Source of the DNA: Anastatus disparis
Lineage: Eukaryota; Arthropoda; Insecta; Hymenoptera; Eupelmidae
Direction of reading: 5' to 3'
Length of the DNA: 64,000 nt
Assembly: GCA_017163975.1 (NCBI GenBank)
Contig: JAFFSR010000004.1
Span: 3,286,001 to 3,350,000, forward strand
The notes beneath the pieces were generated by a model that had not been told where the DNA came from, did not search any database, and was given only the letters and a program-made list of their open reading frames with translations. Position 1 is the first letter of the stretch, and each line of letters begins with the position of its first letter. Positions 1 to 12,000 of the stretch are shown piece after piece. The translations under genes and the position numbers were made by a program.

Positions 1-450
1 TTAATGTTTTACGTTACAAAGTCTTATGCTTGAAGACTTGTACTTGTGTGCACAACGAGAATAAAACAAAATGGAGAGTTTCTTTACGAATGCTCTCAAT
101 ACCTCGAGAAAAGGGAGATGTCTCGTTCGACGACGCTGAGGCGATATGCCGCGAAGAAGCGTCCTGCGCCTGAAACAGCTCGCTGACGTTGCCAAGGCGA
201 AGCTCCAAAAAGGAAAATTCCTCCTCCGTCTTCTGACCTCCTGGTGCAGACCAGATGTAAAGAAAAGAAAATATGAAATTCCCGCTCGAACGGCGAAGAA
301 GGCAGCCAGTTGCTTCGTCAAGCAACACGCACGTCGAGATGGCGGTTGACTAAGGCGTCCCTTGTGCGTTGGCGTCGATGGTAGAGAATCAAGCCGTTAA
401 GCGTGGAAGTCAAGCGTGAATCCTTAGCCAAGATCACGTCGGGGTCACCA
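1..450 (-). mobile_element. LTR retrotransposon, 5' internal region (partial, runs off left edge)
   Basis: Read on the minus strand, an LTR (453-736) is followed after 2 bases by a primer-binding-site-like sequence, TGGTGACCCCGACGTGAT (433-450). Leader and early gag-like sequence then continue off the window edge. Two overlapping minus frames (1-321 and 14-328) are open, but neither shows a recognisable gag motif, so I do not call a CDS. The rest of the element is outside the window and its superfamily is undetermined. Confidence 0.45.
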
Positions 451-452
451 GT

Positions 453-736
453 TGTGGTAGCTACCCAGGATGAGGAGAATAGAGAGAGGTGTCTAAATAA
501 TAGAGACAAGAGTAAGTTAATATATTATCTATATTGTAGACCGGTCAGTGTGACTAAGCACAAGGACCGTCGGAGCTAGACTAAATACAACGAAGTGGCT
601 CGCTCGCTCTTACTCGCTTGTCTGTCTTGACGCCTGCGCAGAGGCGTTCGCATGTATACACTTATGTGTCATGGTGCGCTTACAGCGCCATACTCATACA
701 TAGACTATGTGTGTGTCCCCACACGTATATATAACA
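453..736 (-). repeat. 5' LTR of the left-edge retroelement
   Basis: The 284-bp segment reads TGTTATATATACG...GCTACCACA on the minus strand, so it starts TG and ends CA, directly before the primer-binding-site-like sequence. It is more GC-rich than its surroundings. No second LTR is in the window, so the boundaries rest on the TG/CA ends and the PBS position. Confidence 0.45.
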
Positions 737-2499
737 TAAGTTTTGAATTGAAAGATAATATTTTTCTGCTAAATTTAACCTACAAATAGAAGCGCTGCAT
801 TGCCAAATTTCATTCAACATATTACCGAACTTAAATTAATTTATAATAAATTAAATAACATTTTAAAATGTTTTATTTATTAAATAAAAACGTTTAAATG
901 CAATTTGAATAATATATTTCATCTCTAAGTGCCATTCAAAGAACTTTTTGTTGAAAAATATTTCATTACTTTAAGTTGGCAGCAATCCTTCTTTCCTATG
1001 TTAAAGCATAGGGTACCCCTCTGACTCTTCACCTCCCCGCATGACACCATTGAACATCCTTAACTAGTTATTGAGAATTTCAGGTTCCAATATTATACAT
1101 AATAATATATTAAGATCTTTCGATCTTGCTCAATAAATCCAAAATTCTTAAAAACTAATGACAAATTTCATATAAAAATTTGATAAAATAATCTTTATGG
1201 TACATATTATAAGCCAATGCATTTCTTTTGCTGGAATTTCGCAATAAAATGAAAAGATGGTCAATACTCATGAGTACAGGTGTAATGTTCGTTTCACATC
1301 TCCTTAGTAAAAATCTTCTACAATAATCAGTTTAAAATTTTTATCACCTCCAAGAAGATATAATTTTGTTTGTAAATACCTTAAGATACAAATGAAATTT
1401 ATTGTAAATTTATGAAAATCAAGTATCTAAATAAGCACAGCTTTTTTGTAATTTCATACAAGAATTGGAAAAAAATCCGGGACATAAATATAATACGCTC
1501 TTTATAAGAGAACTTACGTTGTTTTTCGGTTGTACATCATATATAACTTAACGATTGATTATCGACAATTCCTGAATATTTCAAATCATTTCTTCAAGGT
1601 AATCCTGAGACATCGATAACTCAAAAAATAAAAATGCTAAATAAATACAGAATAATGAATAAAAGTTACATAATAAAACTGTGCAAACTTAAAGTACATT
1701 CATTCAAAAACAAAGTATAAATTGTGCTCTTAAAGTAACATTTTAATATTTCGATTGACATTTTTTGCTACCTTAAAAAACATTTAACAAAAACTTATCA
1801 AACGGCAAGTGAGGTTTTCAAAAACAAAAAAAAAATTATTTTTTTAATCCAGTGCGTGATACTCGCTTTCACACACCGTGTGTGAAGTATTTACTAGCGT
1901 AGAACAATTATTTCGCACACACTAAACAAGTGCGACAATGCGACCTCATGCATTCCATTGGAAAAATTTAAGTTCGATATTTGTCTATAAAAAAGGATGA
2001 TCCTCGCACTGATGCTTTTTTCGTCCTCGCTCCATTTCGGCGACAAATTGAACCCATGTGAGATTTGCCCATTTAGCACACTTAGATCGAAATGTACTAT
2101 TGTAGTGCTTCTATTGCATTAACTGTTCACAATTAATAACACAAAATTAAACTTATTATAAAGGTATGTAATACTTACATTTCCTTATAATCTTCTACTA
2201 TTATTTAAAAAAACATACAAATAAGAATTTCTTTTATCGATTACGAAAATTCTTGTAAAATCTTATAATAAGTTTTTCGATGCTACATTTGTTAATTTAA
2301 CAGAAAAGTGCATAATAGTTCACTGTTTACTTTTGCCTTACCTAACTTTAATTAATGCTGTTAGATTCACAATCTAAACTGAATTTATTAATATAGATAA
2401 TTATTCTAAAACTTATTGTTTTTATTTACAGCTACATATCACCAAAATGAAGTGATAAACTATCAAGCCAGAGGATTTCAATAATTCGTTAGCAGATGT

Positions 2500-3471
2500 A
2501 AACTCGTCAAAAAAAAACGCGCCACTTTTTTTGGTTGAAAAAATTACGATTTTCAAATGGTCATATCTCTGCCTAAAATTGAGTAATTGAAATAATCCAA
2601 AATGGAAAATAAAAGACATGGCATCCTCCTTTAAATCCCGTTGGAAAAATTCAATAATATTATTTTATAATAATATTACTGCATGCGCTGAGTCAAGTGG
2701 AGTAAGGAGTTATTTTGCAACCTAAAAGGTGCCATCTTTGAACGTTGCTACCAACTTTGGATAGATCAAACGATTAACTCTGATTACGGGATCTGAAAAT
2801 TTAGGTTTTTCTAAACAATTTTTTTAGAACATATCGTTTTGAGTAACAGATGCAGAGCTACAAGCAAATGAAAATGGCGCGCTTTTTTTCTGATTACTTG
2901 GCGAGATTGCTAAGCTTATCGTACTGAAAAAACCATGCAAGATCTAATTCCATTTTCATTTTTTTGTAGTTCTGCATATGTTTTAAAAGCTTTTAGAACG
3001 TATGTATGAACTTTATTCTGATTTTCTAAAAGTCATTTCTCCATCAGATCTTATATTGTTTTTTTCAGTACGATAAGCTTAGCAACCTCGCCAAGTAATC
3101 AGATAAAAAGCACGCCATTTTCATTTGCTTGTAGCTCTGCACCTGTTTCTCAAAACGATACGTTCTAAAAAAATTGTTTAGAAAAACCTAAATTTTCAGA
3201 TCCCGTAATCAGAATTCATCATTTGATCTATCCAAAAGCAATGCTCAAAGGTGGCGCTTTTTAAATTGCAAAATGACTCCCTACTCCTCTTGACTTAGCG
3301 CACAAAAAGATATTACTGGATTTTTGCAACAATATTCGAAGGAGGAAGCCATGTCCTTTATTTTCCACTTCGAATTATTTCAATAACTCAATTTTTGGCG
3401 GGGATATGACCATTTAAAAATCGTAATTTTTTCAACCAAAAAAAAACGAAACATTTTTTTTTGTCGAGTGT
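2500..3471. mobile_element. Palindromic (foldback) DNA element, copy A
   Basis: The left half (about 2500-2960) is repeated in inverted orientation at about 3030-3471. Ends pair as ACTCGTCAAAAAAAA and its complement near 3460. The arms also share the run around the AAGCTTATCGTACTGAAAA motif beside the central loop. No transposase frame is present. A related element lies at 55520-56667, so it predates the duplication. Confidence 0.7.
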
Positions 3472-3865
3472 ATTAACCAATGTGGAAATATTAATAATAA
3501 TGTTTATATAAATATTTCCTTTATTTTTATTTATATAAAATTTTAATTTTTATCATTATATTATTTATTCAACAAACAATTTATCGCAAAAAATGTATGC
3601 ACTTTCTCAGTAAAGTCTTAGAATAATAAAAATTAAATTTTAATAGAATTTGAGCATCTTCTGTCCAAAAACTTTGCTGGTACGGAAGGTTTTTAAGCAC
3701 AGCATGCCAATAGAATCTACTGCAAAATAGAAAATTAAAAATATTCTCTGTCATTTATAGATTATTTACATTGAAGCAGACCTTTGGATTTGTAAATTAA
3801 TTATTTATATTGGGGCGCTAGTCCGTACAAGAGATATTTATAGTAATAATATTTATAGTAATAAT

Positions 3866-4600
3866 TGTAATAGATCCTATAGGATATGTATTATTTATTT
3901 AAATTTCGCGCTTGTATTTGTACGCCATTGCGTGGCACTGGCGCTACTTGCGCCATTTGACGACGAAGAGCAAGAAGAAAACAACGCCATTGAGCGTCAG
4001 ACGCTGTGGAGACGTCCCACGAGACGGAGGTCAACGCTGACTCCGATCTCTCATAATTATATTGCGACACCAGGAGGTCAGCGCTGACTCCTGTATAGTT
4101 TCTTTTTAAACAATATTGGTTAGAAGATCTCAAGGCGGCTTCTCGGATCTCATTTGTGGGCCAGACGACAAAGGCGTCCTGGGGATCGAGCGGTTGCATC
4201 ATCTTATATTAGGTAACGTGAGACTTCGCACGAGAGCATATTTTAAAGTATTGAAATTCCCTCCACAGGGTTATATGATTGGATAAAAAAGTGTATTCGC
4301 ATAATTAACGAGTAATGATAATTCTCGCAAAAATAAAAGTAATAAGACACATGTGACGCGTTCGCACAAGCATATAAGAAAAGACAACGCTTCATCAATA
4401 TTCTTAAATTGTTAGGCTGCGCACGACAGGCTCGCTAGCGAACATTATGTTATATTTTGTATATTGAATAGTTTTTCCACCTATAAATAAAACCATCATT
4501 TCCATTTAATTGATTGATATCATTTATTATTATCAGTGAATATTTACTACAATCAAATAATCTAAAATATACATATATATAAACAAAGTAAATTCACTAT
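3866..4600 (+). repeat. 5' LTR of the gypsy element
   Basis: This 735-bp LTR begins TGTAATAG and ends TTCACTAT, and the copy at 6823-7557 has the same length. A TATAAATAAA sequence near its 3' part could serve as the TATA or polyadenylation region. A 103-codon minus-strand open frame inside it recurs in the other LTR and is treated as fortuitous. Confidence 0.88.
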
Positions 4601-4709
4601 AATTGGCGCTCAACTAGAGGTATAGCGAGCTGCGTGCGTATTGCCATAAACTAAAATATTAATTCGTGGAATTTTTTGCCGAGGCGATTGATGACAAGCT
4701 ACATCTATA

Positions 4710-6335
4710 ATGGCGAGTATGGAGGAGTTAAGGGAGATGTTACGGCGCATAGAAAACCAAGCAGCGGCTGTCGCCAAGGAAAATGAGATCCTTGGAAATC
4801 AGATTAAGATTTTAACGGAGGAAAATGGAAAATGGAGACAGCGGCTCAATGACGTCATACATTCGTCGGTACACGAAACCACGGTGGTCATGAACGACGC
4901 TACAACGCGAACAGCGACACCTGACGTAAATGGAAGAAATGAACAACAGCCGATAAGCGTAACGGTAAATCAGCAGAGCAACAGCGTAAATGGCGAAAGT
5001 AATTTAATGCGTGGTAATGGCGATGTAAGTACGATGCTCATCGAGGGTTTATTGGATAGATTTGAGTGTACACAGATAAATGTTACGATTCCCACGTTTG
5101 ACGGTTATAAGGGCAATGCCCGTGAATATATTGAAAATCTGAATAAGTATTTCGTGCGTAAAAAAGTAAGAGAGGAGCACAAATTAATAGTTGCGGAGGA
5201 GACACTCAGAGGGCGCGCTAAAGCATGGTTTGAGGCTAGATATCAGCCATTTTGTGATTATGAACATTTTAAAATTTTGTTTCTTAAGGAATTTGACTCG
5301 ATACAAGCTAGAATTTGCATGAAAACCGAATGGGCAAATCGTAAATTTAGAAAAACGGATCATTCATTATATGAATATTTTATGGAACAATTGAAAACCG
5401 CAAAATATTTTACGCCGAGATTAGACGAATATGAGATAAATCTTATGATAGTTAAACAATTGCCGCGACATGCGAGGGATATTCTTGCAACGGTAAGCTT
5501 CGGAGATACGGACAGAGTCGCGAAGACTCTTGCAAATTTAGACGAGTCCTACAAGGACAATATTAATGATAGACCTTCGTTGCTTCGTGAAAAGAATCAA
5601 ATCAATTATATACGTAAAATCGTAACTAATAATACTGGAAATTCTGAATATTTGCATGCTCCCAATACTGTAAATTGGGGAGAAAGTAATTATGATCAAT
5701 ATGTAATTAATGATAAAAATCGTGAGATGAGTATGCAGTCGCAAATGAGGCAGGCTAGCATTAATGTAATTAGGTTAGAGTATGAGTACGGGTGTGATAC
5801 GGAACAAAATGTCGGTGAGAAATGTAGGTATGAGTGTGATGTTGATGTGAGTGATGACAACGTACGTAACGACGTACAAGTACAGAGGCAAGATGAAAAA
5901 ACAGGTGAAATAGTACAACCTGAAAAGAATGTAGATAATTGTGAGGATTTGGTTGGGCACACTCATTCGAGTGATGAATTTAATAATATTTCTGACCATC
6001 GGTCATTAGCGTTTTGTTTAAATTCGCCGGTTATTAATGCGCGGGTAATTCGGTGGATCTTATGTGCAAAACAATATTTTTGCAATAACAAATACGGTAA
6101 AATTGGTAATAGTTTGGTTGCGGACATTTTCACTAGGTGCTTTCTAGGGGGGTCGGTTGACAAGCAATTTGATAATAAATATGTTAAGCAAGCACCTCAG
6201 GAAAATGACGTAAGCTTTCATGAGACTTGCTCGATTAATTCAATTGCTGAACGCAGTGCGTATCAAGAATTGTTAAACGGGTTCAAGCGGAATAGTCAAT
6301 ACCAAGGGGTGATATTGTTCGTCAAGAGCGAATGA
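4710..6335 (+). CDS. Gag polyprotein fused to an RNase H remnant (gypsy type)
   Basis: This 541-residue protein has an N-terminal coiled-coil-like segment (about residues 3-50, rich in Glu, Asn, Lys and Leu). A Ty3/gypsy capsid domain follows at about residues 115-290. It opens at IPTFDGYKGNAREYIENLNK and contains the typical RGRAKAWFEARY and HSLYEYFMEQL segments. No CCHC knuckle is visible. Around residues 430-475 the sequence resembles the C-terminal end of a gypsy RNase H (SDHRSLAF, RVIRW, then GNSLVADIFTR). This suggests that an internal deletion joined gag in frame to the end of pol, removing protease, RT and most of RNase H. The capsid could still form particles. The capsid call is firm and the RNase H scar is my inference. 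Confidence 0.82.
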   Translation: MASMEELREMLRRIENQAAAVAKENEILGNQIKILTEENGKWRQRLNDVIHSSVHETTVVMNDATTRTATPDVNGRNEQQPISVTVNQQSNSVNGESNLMRGNGDVSTMLIEGLLDRFECTQINVTIPTFDGYKGNAREYIENLNKYFVRKKVREEHKLIVAEETLRGRAKAWFEARYQPFCDYEHFKILFLKEFDSIQARICMKTEWANRKFRKTDHSLYEYFMEQLKTAKYFTPRLDEYEINLMIVKQLPRHARDILATVSFGDTDRVAKTLANLDESYKDNINDRPSLLREKNQINYIRKIVTNNTGNSEYLHAPNTVNWGESNYDQYVINDKNREMSMQSQMRQASINVIRLEYEYGCDTEQNVGEKCRYECDVDVSDDNVRNDVQVQRQDEKTGEIVQPEKNVDNCEDLVGHTHSSDEFNNISDHRSLAFCLNSPVINARVIRWILCAKQYFCNNKYGKIGNSLVADIFTRCFLGGSVDKQFDNKYVKQAPQENDVSFHETCSINSIAERSAYQELLNGFKRNSQYQGVILFVKSE

Positions 6336-6822
6336 CGAAGGTTCAGAAAGATTTTAAAAATGAGAAATGGGATAAACGGGGAGACGCTATTTGTCACATG
6401 GCGTGGTTGATAAAGCTTTAAAATGTACTCTTGTAACATTGGGATGTGCGGGGGCCGCGAAGTTATTTGAATGTCCAGTGGAATTCTTTTATTGGCGGCG
6501 TAGACGTAAAAAATATGTATATGCGGTGGTGTGTGTATGTATATATTGTAAAGTGTGGGTGATGAGTGTCGTACGAGATCATCTGCGAATGGTCTATAAT
6601 TTTGTAAAACGAGCCTCGATAGAAGTAGGGTTAATTTCTGTATCAATCTTCGTAGGAAGAATCATATTTGTTTGTATATATGTTAAATTGATAGGTATGG
6701 TGGTAGAGGCGTGGGCCGCGGTGCGCTTCCGTACGCTTTGTTTATGGGCACTAGTGGTCTACGGCTCTATTACATGTATTTACAGACGACTCTATTGCCT
6801 GAGTGTCGTCTTCGGGGGCAAT

Positions 6823-7557
6823 TGTAATAGATGCTATAGGATATGTATTATTTATTTAAATTTCGCGCTTGTATTTGTACGCCATTGCGTGGCGCTGGCG
6901 CTACTTGCGCCATTTGACGACGAAGAGCAAGAAGAAAACAACGCCATTGAGCGTCAGACGCTGTGGAGACGTCCCACGAGACGGAGGTCAACGCTGACTC
7001 CGATCTCTCATAATTATATTGCGACACCAGGAGGTCAGCGCTGACTCCTGTATAGTTTCTTTTTAAACAATATTGGTTAGAAGATCTCAAGGCGGCTTCT
7101 CGGATCTCATTTGTGGGCCAGACGACAAAGGCGTCCTGGGGATCGAGCGGTTGCATCATCTTATATTAGGTAACGTGAGACTTCGCACGAGAGCATATTT
7201 TAAAGTATTGAAATTCCCTCCACAGGGTTATATGATTGGATAAAAAAGTGTATTCGCATAATTAACGAGTAATGATAATTCTCGCAAAAATAAAAGTAAT
7301 AAGACACATGTGACGCGTTCGCACAAGCATATAAGAAAAGACAACGCTTCATCAATATTCTTAAATTGTTAGGCTGCGCACGACAGGCTCGCTAGCGAAC
7401 ATTATGTTATATTTTGTATATTGAATAGTTTTTCCACCTATAAATAAAACCATCATTTCCATTTAATTGATTGATATCATTTATTATTATCAGTGAATAT
7501 TTACTACAATCAAATAATCTAAAATATACATATATATAAACAAAGTAAATTCACTAT
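6823..7557 (+). repeat. 3' LTR of the gypsy element
   Basis: This is the second 735-bp LTR copy, preceded by the purine-rich TTCGGGGGCA tract and followed by the ATAAT target duplication. The 6336-6822 stretch before it holds no recognised domain. An open frame at 6391-7044 runs on into the LTR and is not supported as a gene. Confidence 0.88.
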
Positions 7558-7562
7558 ATAAT

Positions 7563-8642
7563 ATTTATAGTAATAATATTTATAGTAATAATATTTGATT
7601 GAATAATGTTATTTCAATATATGATGAACAAAAATCTGTAGTTTTCAAGGTACTCAGGATTTATTGAAAAATCAAAAAAATTAATAAAGTTAATTATGTT
7701 TTATTCTTTCACAAAATACGGTGCAAATACAAGAATATATTCAATGTTTATTACATATGTAGTTATATATTTTATTAGTAAATTAAGATCAAAGCAATAG
7801 AGTATGACTCAGAAAAGGCGTTATCAATTTAAACATATAATTACATTTCCTTCAACTTATATATTTAATTAATATTTTAAGTAGATTTATGTATATATAT
7901 TCTCAATACGCTGTGAAAAATGATTTTTTAGCTAAGAAATATTATTTTTTACGTTCTGGGTATGAATTTCAATTTGTCAAATCTGCCTACTGGGCAAAAA
8001 CAGTATTGGAGTAATAATAAATTCTATTTATATTTATTATAATTATAAACAAATACATACAGTAATATTTTCAAATTAAAAATAGAGGATAATTGTTTAT
8101 TTAGATTATTCAAATGACACTCAGCATTTATCATATATAAAACAAGAAATACAAACATTCTGATTTATTGATCTTTCTGAAATTATTTTCAAGCATGCCT
8201 TTATAATTTGAAGACCACTTCTTCAAATTTGCGAGTGAATGGAATGCATCTCTTCTATTTCTATTTTTAGTAACATTTAAATTTTTATTTTTGGTCAAGT
8301 AGTTACATCTTCATTTTGTATAACTTTTACAATGTTTGTAAACAGAGTTAAATCATTTGAAAATAATTTAGGAGATGATTTAAACTCGCTGTATTCCATT
8401 TTAATAATAAATAACTCATCACTTTCATTTCTTTCACAATGGAACTTGTTTATTATTATAATAACTTCATTCAAAAAGGATCAATTAAAGTATGTAAACA
8501 TTTTTACAAATAAAATAACTAAAACAAAAATGTAGCAACAGAATGATAAAAAATATTCAAATTTCAATTTATTTATGGGTAAATTCTAATATCCATCAAA
8601 TCACCACAAATTATGATTATTTACCATGATGAATCTAGTAGA
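7563..8642. other. Non-coding flank downstream of the copy-A receptor
   Basis: This AT-rich stretch is collinear with about 57040-58103 in copy A'. The segment 8240-8590, read on the minus strand, is the decayed counterpart of the minus frame at 57754-58026. It is interrupted by a stop here, so I do not call a gene. Confidence 0.5.
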
Positions 8643-10511
8643 CTAATGTCTATTAAATATACCATGAACATGAAGTAATATATTTTCCCATAGTTTATTA
8701 AGTATTTCAACTGAAAAAATAAAAAATGATACTAAGTACCCGACAATAAGTAAAACGATTAACATTTTAATCAAAGTTTTGTCTGGATTATCAGTCGACG
8801 ATCTATTCAAAGTTTCTATTTTTTCATTTACTAAAATTTGTGATAATTTCCTAACTTTGTTGAACCAGAAGTGTATAAGACCGCTTTCAAAAACTCGACT
8901 TATTATCTTTTCCATTCTAGTGAGGTATGGTAAATTTTTAGCCATGAAAAATGTTCTCAGTCCAGGATATACTTTATTATCTAGTAAATTTAAAATCCAT
9001 CCATTTGATATCTTCTAATATTTTTGTATTGCCAAGCGTATTTTAAATTCTTCTTCACAGTGTATATTAAGATCATCATCAGATAGAAATGCTACTATTT
9101 CGTATTTTCTTTTTACCTTTTCAACAATAGGAATGGTTTTATTTAAGCCTAATTTAGTCAGTGCCCGTTTAATGTAACTTCTTGTATCATTCAAGGCACC
9201 CATTTCCATGTTTAACTCGATTACATCTTGTAAATTTTTAATCTGATGAAATTTCTTTTTAAAAATAAATATGTTGATCAAACTGTCTAATAATTCTGAT
9301 GAAAACGCAATCGATATAAATACAAAACATAAGAATGCAATTTTTTCATTTGTTTTCTGGGGTATAGATGTCGGATTTAACCCCATTATAATCATTGTTA
9401 AATTAAAAGGCGATAAAAATTTAGAACCACAACGAAGTAAGCGAATAGACAAATTAATAACTATAGAAACTGGAACTAATGCACTGACTATTACAATGAA
9501 ATCCCAAGGAAATGAATTTTCATAATAACCATTTTGTTTTACAACGCATATGAGCTCATCCAAATAATAAGGAACTATGATACTAATAAAACCTTTTGAT
9601 TTAACCATCATCCAAAAAGCTGTCATGTAGAAATGAAATCCTTGATTGTGCAATGCACTTAATGCAAGATTTATTGTTTTCTTATCATATAAAGATGACA
9701 AACGAATGTCAAGTGTGAAATTCATTGTTTCACTTATAACTTTAAACAACGAACCATCTACACCTGATATTGCGTCCCATTTATTTTTTCCTGTAAAATT
9801 GCTCTTTACGTAAAGTCCATATCGAGGATTAATTATTGCTTTTAGAGGGTATCCGTGTAAATTTTTTAACTTGTCAGAAAAAAATTCAATGCTTGAAAAA
9901 TACGTTTCTTTTTTATATTTACTTATAAAAGGATTATAATTATGCACTAAAGCATAAGAATGATTAAAAAGTATTCTATTTATTGAATTGTGTTCATTTT
10001 TTTGAGGAAAAATTTCTACAAAACAGACATTCAAATAATGATAGGACCATAAGCTTTTAAATATGAACTTGAAATCAAACGTTTTATGATTGTTTATAAT
10101 AAATATAAGAATATAAGGTCTTTCTTCAACAAAGACACTTAAAAATTGGAACAGAATTTCAAAGTATAAATTCATTACCATTAAATTATCCTCAAAATCA
10201 GCACTGTCAGCAATCATTATGTTCAGTAATGTACAATGTGCTCTAAACATGGACATTTTTTTCAATTTTTTTAAATTGATTTTGACATCAATAACGTAAG
10301 ATGGAAAATTACTTGCGATTGACTTCAACATAAGTTTAGATGCAGGAGACACCATTTTTGAAGATGGTATAAAAAATCTGACTTCTCTTGTCTTTAGATT
10401 CTTCGTCATATACTGCGATAAATATTTTATCCACTCAATTTCTTGACTATTTGCTTTCCAAGAAAAGATTAATCCAATAAAAAATATTATATTTATTAAC
10501 TTAGTATTCAT
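8643..10511 (-). pseudogene. Divergent ionotropic receptor (IR), copy A, one premature stop
   Basis: IRs are variant glutamate-receptor-family ligand-gated channels of sensory dendrites. The frame is 622 codons from ATG (10511) to stop (8643), typical IR length. It has a signal peptide (residues 1-22, ending near ANSQ) and a poorly conserved amino region. The S1 ligand half is at about 210-270 (YGLYVKSNFTGK, then GVDGSLFKVISETMNFT, which matches the IR S1 pattern). TM1 is near 335-357, the pore/TM2 near 390-415, and S2 near 425-550. The last TM segment is near 590-612 (LIVLLIVGYLVSFFIF). A single in-frame TAG at 9015-9017 replaces a Trp codon (codon 499; TGG in copy A'), cutting off S2 and TM3. 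Everything downstream stays open, so it is either a very young pseudogene or a read-through gene. No introns are visible. Which IR subfamily it belongs to is unknown. Confidence 0.78.
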
Positions 10512-10922
10512 CTTTATTATTTATCATAATTTCATTATAAAAGAGATTTTTCAAAAAAGAACTTTAATCAATTTTTCGGAATCTTGATTTATAAATCGTA
10601 TTTGTTATATAAAAAGGTTTAATAGATTATTGACGAATATAATACATTATTGAAAGCTTTAATAATGAAATTCTCATGAAAATGAAATTTTGAAAAATCA
10701 GATTCATGTATATAATTTTATTCAGCCTAATAATTGCTCGCTTTTATTTTTCAAAAATAAATGTTAGTATCGGTTATTAAATATTCGACGAAATCAGACT
10801 ATTCTTTCGACAAAGTTATAATGCAACTATTAAAAATACAGTCATTTCAAAGGATGGTAATATAATACAAAAAAATCAATAAACTAATCAAGGCAGTGCT
10901 ATTTATTGTAAATAATAACATT

Positions 10923-11024
10923 ATGAACCTAAGTTATTTATTAGGATCAATAATTTTAATTTATTACACTTACAGTTTTATGTACAATTTAAATCACAGA
11001 ATTCAAAATCGCTTGAAGAATTAG
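10923..11024 (+). CDS. Conserved 33-residue hydrophobic ORF upstream of the IR (uncertain)
   Basis: A short ORF divergent from the receptor, about 410 bp from its start codon, encodes a peptide with the hydrophobic core LLGSIILIYYTYSFMY. Copy A' has the same 34-codon frame at 60457-60558, differing mainly by substitutions. Related sequence near 23060 and near 53700 has lost the frame. It could be the signal-peptide exon of a divergently transcribed gene or merely conserved upstream DNA. I do not recognise a family. Confidence 0.3.
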   Translation: MNLSYLLGSIILIYYTYSFMYNLNHRIQNRLKN

Positions 11025-12000
11025 TTGGAACAAGTTTATTATAACGGTAAAAATATTTTTAGGCACGACTGCTATATGGAAATGCCTTATATTTTTGATA
11101 TCGCAAAAAATATAGCCCTTAAAAATATGTTATATTATGATAAAAAAATTATTTTTATCGCAATATGGAGTCATTACAAGCCTTCCTTTAAATGTATGTA
11201 TGAATGTATGTGTTTGAGAAATCAAGTTTATGATTACGGATTACATTGCACTTGGAAAGTTTGGTTCGCAATGGAACTTGTTAACTTTTTAGCGCCGAGT
11301 ATAGCAAATATACAACATTGGAGTTTCTGTTTTTTTCCAATTATTCATATAGTGTAAGCAAAATATGAGATATTAAATACATTGGTATTAAATTTGATTC
11401 TTTTCGATCTCGTTATGGGATCCTAAAACAGTTTTGATGCGTTAACAACCGAATAAAATTAAAAAACGAAATAAGTATAAATTGTAGAAATCGATTAGTT
11501 GAAAGCTAAAACATATTTCCCGAATAATTTGATCATAATTTTTCATGTTTTCATAATCTCTGTTTTAAAAGGTTAAACATAAAGAGAACAGTAGTGAAGA
11601 CTAGGGCTATAAATGATGCTTTTTAAAAAATTATCTCTATTTTGCTTTCTCATAGAGAAAGCATTGTATCGGTAAAAGAAGTATTTTCTATTTTTTCACT
11701 TGTTTGTGTATATTTGGACTCAGTGAGCCGCAAAAAGTGATTTTCAGAAAATGTCTGTATGTACACTGCCGCCGAGCTACTTTTGCCCCCTTCGTCTAAA
11801 ATCGACTTATCTAAAAAGTTTCATAACTCTAGAAAAAATGGCTGTAGCCTAAAAATTCCAACGGAATTCGAAAGATTATTGAAAATTCTTTCAAAAACCA
11901 TTGGTTTGATATTAAAAAAACATTTTTTTCGTATCTCTTATTCTTGTTTAAAAAGAAATTTTTTTTAACTTTGTTTTGACTTTGTAAAATAGTGTTCAAT
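11025..12000. other. No supported gene
   Basis: The stretch is AT-rich. An open plus frame over 11025-11357 begins at a TTG and has no recognisable domain. A segment near 11640-11700 (TCTCATAGAGAAAGCATTGTATCG) resembles 53049-53075, another trace of local duplication. Confidence 0.4.

Larger units (their letters stand above)
3866..7557 (+). mobile_element. Non-autonomous Ty3/gypsy LTR retrotransposon, 3.69 kb, gag-only
   Basis: Two 735-bp direct LTRs (3866-4600 and 6823-7557) flank a 2.2-kb interior. The 5-bp target duplication ATAAT is at 3861-3865 and 7558-7562. The interior starts with a PBS-like TGGCGCTCAAC at 4604-4614 and ends with the G-rich tract TTCGGGGGCAAT beside the right LTR. 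I noticed only two base differences between the LTRs (C/G near position 11 and A/G in GGCACTGGC/GGCGCTGGC), so the insertion is recent. Copy A' at about 57040 is the empty site. Protease, RT and integrase are missing, so it would need enzymes supplied by a relative. Confidence 0.88.
1069..11056. repeat. Segmental duplication, copy A
   Basis: The sequence matches 54137-61497 collinearly and in the same orientation over several kilobases, by eye at high identity with many small indels. The shared block includes the ~1-kb palindromic element, the IR gene, its downstream flank and the upstream 33-codon ORF. Copy A alone contains the gypsy element 3866-7562. Copy A' alone contains insertions at 56124-56479 and 60575-61472. 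Outside the IR gene and the transposons (1069-2499, 3472-3860, 7563-8642) I see no gene in this copy. Confidence 0.85.

Noticed and set aside
6391..7044. A 217-codon plus frame after gag
   Set aside because: It runs from the interior into the 3' LTR, has no pol or env motif, and its codon make-up looks fortuitous.
3891..7159. Identical-looking 103-codon minus-strand frames at 3891-4202 and 6848-7159
   Set aside because: They lie inside the two LTRs of the gypsy element, antisense to it. The duplication is explained by the LTRs, and no domain is recognisable.
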